Positions 32,450-32,689 of a stretch of 32,689 nt of DNA are shown piece after piece. The notes beneath the pieces are model-generated. The model searched no databases. It was not told the origin of the DNA and saw only the letters and a list, made by a program, of their open reading frames with translations. The stretch spans positions 1 through 32,689 of the forward strand of contig JAHAIU010000016.1 in NCBI GenBank assembly GCA_018372555.1, written 5' to 3'. The stretch comes from Clostridium sp. (GTDB lineage Bacteria; Bacillota; Clostridia; Clostridiales; Clostridiaceae). The number at the start of each line of letters is the position of its first letter. Position 1 is the stretch's first letter. The position numbers were made by a program, and so were the translations under genes.

Positions 32450-32653
32450 ATGAAAAAGACAATTAATATAGAAGGAATGAGTTGTGGTCACTGTGTGGCT
32501 CACGTTAAGGAAGCTTTAAGTGAATTAAAGGATACTAAAGTTATTGAAGTAAGTTTAGAAAATAAACATGCTGTTGTAGATACAGACATTATTGATAATG
32601 AAATAATATCTGCCATTGATGAAGCAGGATATGAAGTTACATCAATAAAGTAG
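32450..32653 (+). CDS. copZ: copper chaperone, heavy-metal-associated domain
   Basis: A 67-aa single HMA domain that carries Cu(I) to a CopA-type ATPase or to CsoR. The metal loop is GMSCGHC (Met10, Cys12, Cys15) and the beta-alpha-beta-beta-alpha-beta pattern fills the whole length, ending DEAGYEVTSIK. His14 between the Cys residues is a CopZ-like variant. The SD AGGAGG is strong. It is co-transcribed with csoR. The window ends 36 bp later, so a copA gene would lie beyond it. Confidence 0.92.
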   Translation: MKKTINIEGMSCGHCVAHVKEALSELKDTKVIEVSLENKHAVVDTDIIDNEIISAIDEAGYEVTSIK

Positions 32654-32689
32654 TAGACTTATATAAAGAAAATTATGGAATTGCTTTAT

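Overview
The window is low-GC, AT-rich DNA with dense genes, strong purine-rich Shine-Dalgarno (SD) sites and many hairpin-plus-T-run terminators. The gene content (acetate kinase, desulfoferrodoxin, cobalamin-dependent MetH under an S-box leader, YqeY, DUF2207, YhgE/Pip) points to an anaerobic Firmicute, most likely Clostridium sensu stricto. It reads as chromosome. I see no rRNA, tRNA, CRISPR array, transposase or phage replication gene.

Left part (1-9959): a HAD-IB phosphatase, an unrecognised 169-aa protein, a 47-aa very basic protein, threonine ammonia-lyase (minus strand), a small membrane protein, a YhgE/Pip ABC-2-like membrane protein, a P-loop dNMP-kinase-like protein (minus), a YbaK-type deacylase and a DUF2207 membrane protein (minus). 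Between these genes lie two copies of a dispersed hairpin repeat (1715-1800 and 8171-8285), each between convergent genes. A 178-bp region at 7135-7312 can fold into a branched multi-stem structure, and a 26-bp perfect palindrome sits at 8308-8333.

Middle (10017-14479, all minus strand): the most unusual part. Four closely spaced genes encode, in transcription order, a DNRLRE-like protein with a C-terminal domain resembling DUF6385, a repeat protein built of 15- and 6-residue beta-type modules that ends in the same kind of domain, a GT2 glycosyltransferase with TPRs, and a beta-rich 172-aa protein. A promoter precedes the first gene and a terminator follows the last. I read this as a unit making and probably glycosylating surface proteins, possibly of the spore; the function is inference. 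It is divergent from metH, which has a canonical promoter, a SAM-I (S-box) riboswitch and an intrinsic terminator.

Right part (18435-32689): ackA, a small DUF1450-like Cys protein, an EamA transporter, YqeY (minus), an S66 LD-carboxypeptidase (minus), an RNase H-fold protein that appears to have lost most catalytic acids, desulfoferrodoxin, an MFS transporter coupled to a YgjP-type metallopeptidase, a heterodimeric ABC exporter of the BmrCD/TM287-288 type, a small conserved protein, a CoA-pyrophosphatase-type Nudix hydrolase, an NCS2 purine permease (minus), and the start of a copper-response operon (csoR-copZ) with a visible operator. The operon probably continues past the window.

Several starts were moved from the longest possible frame to an internal start codon with correctly spaced SD: 4351, 7054, 13506, 21939, 23046, 26021, 27750, 29969, 31973 and 32166.
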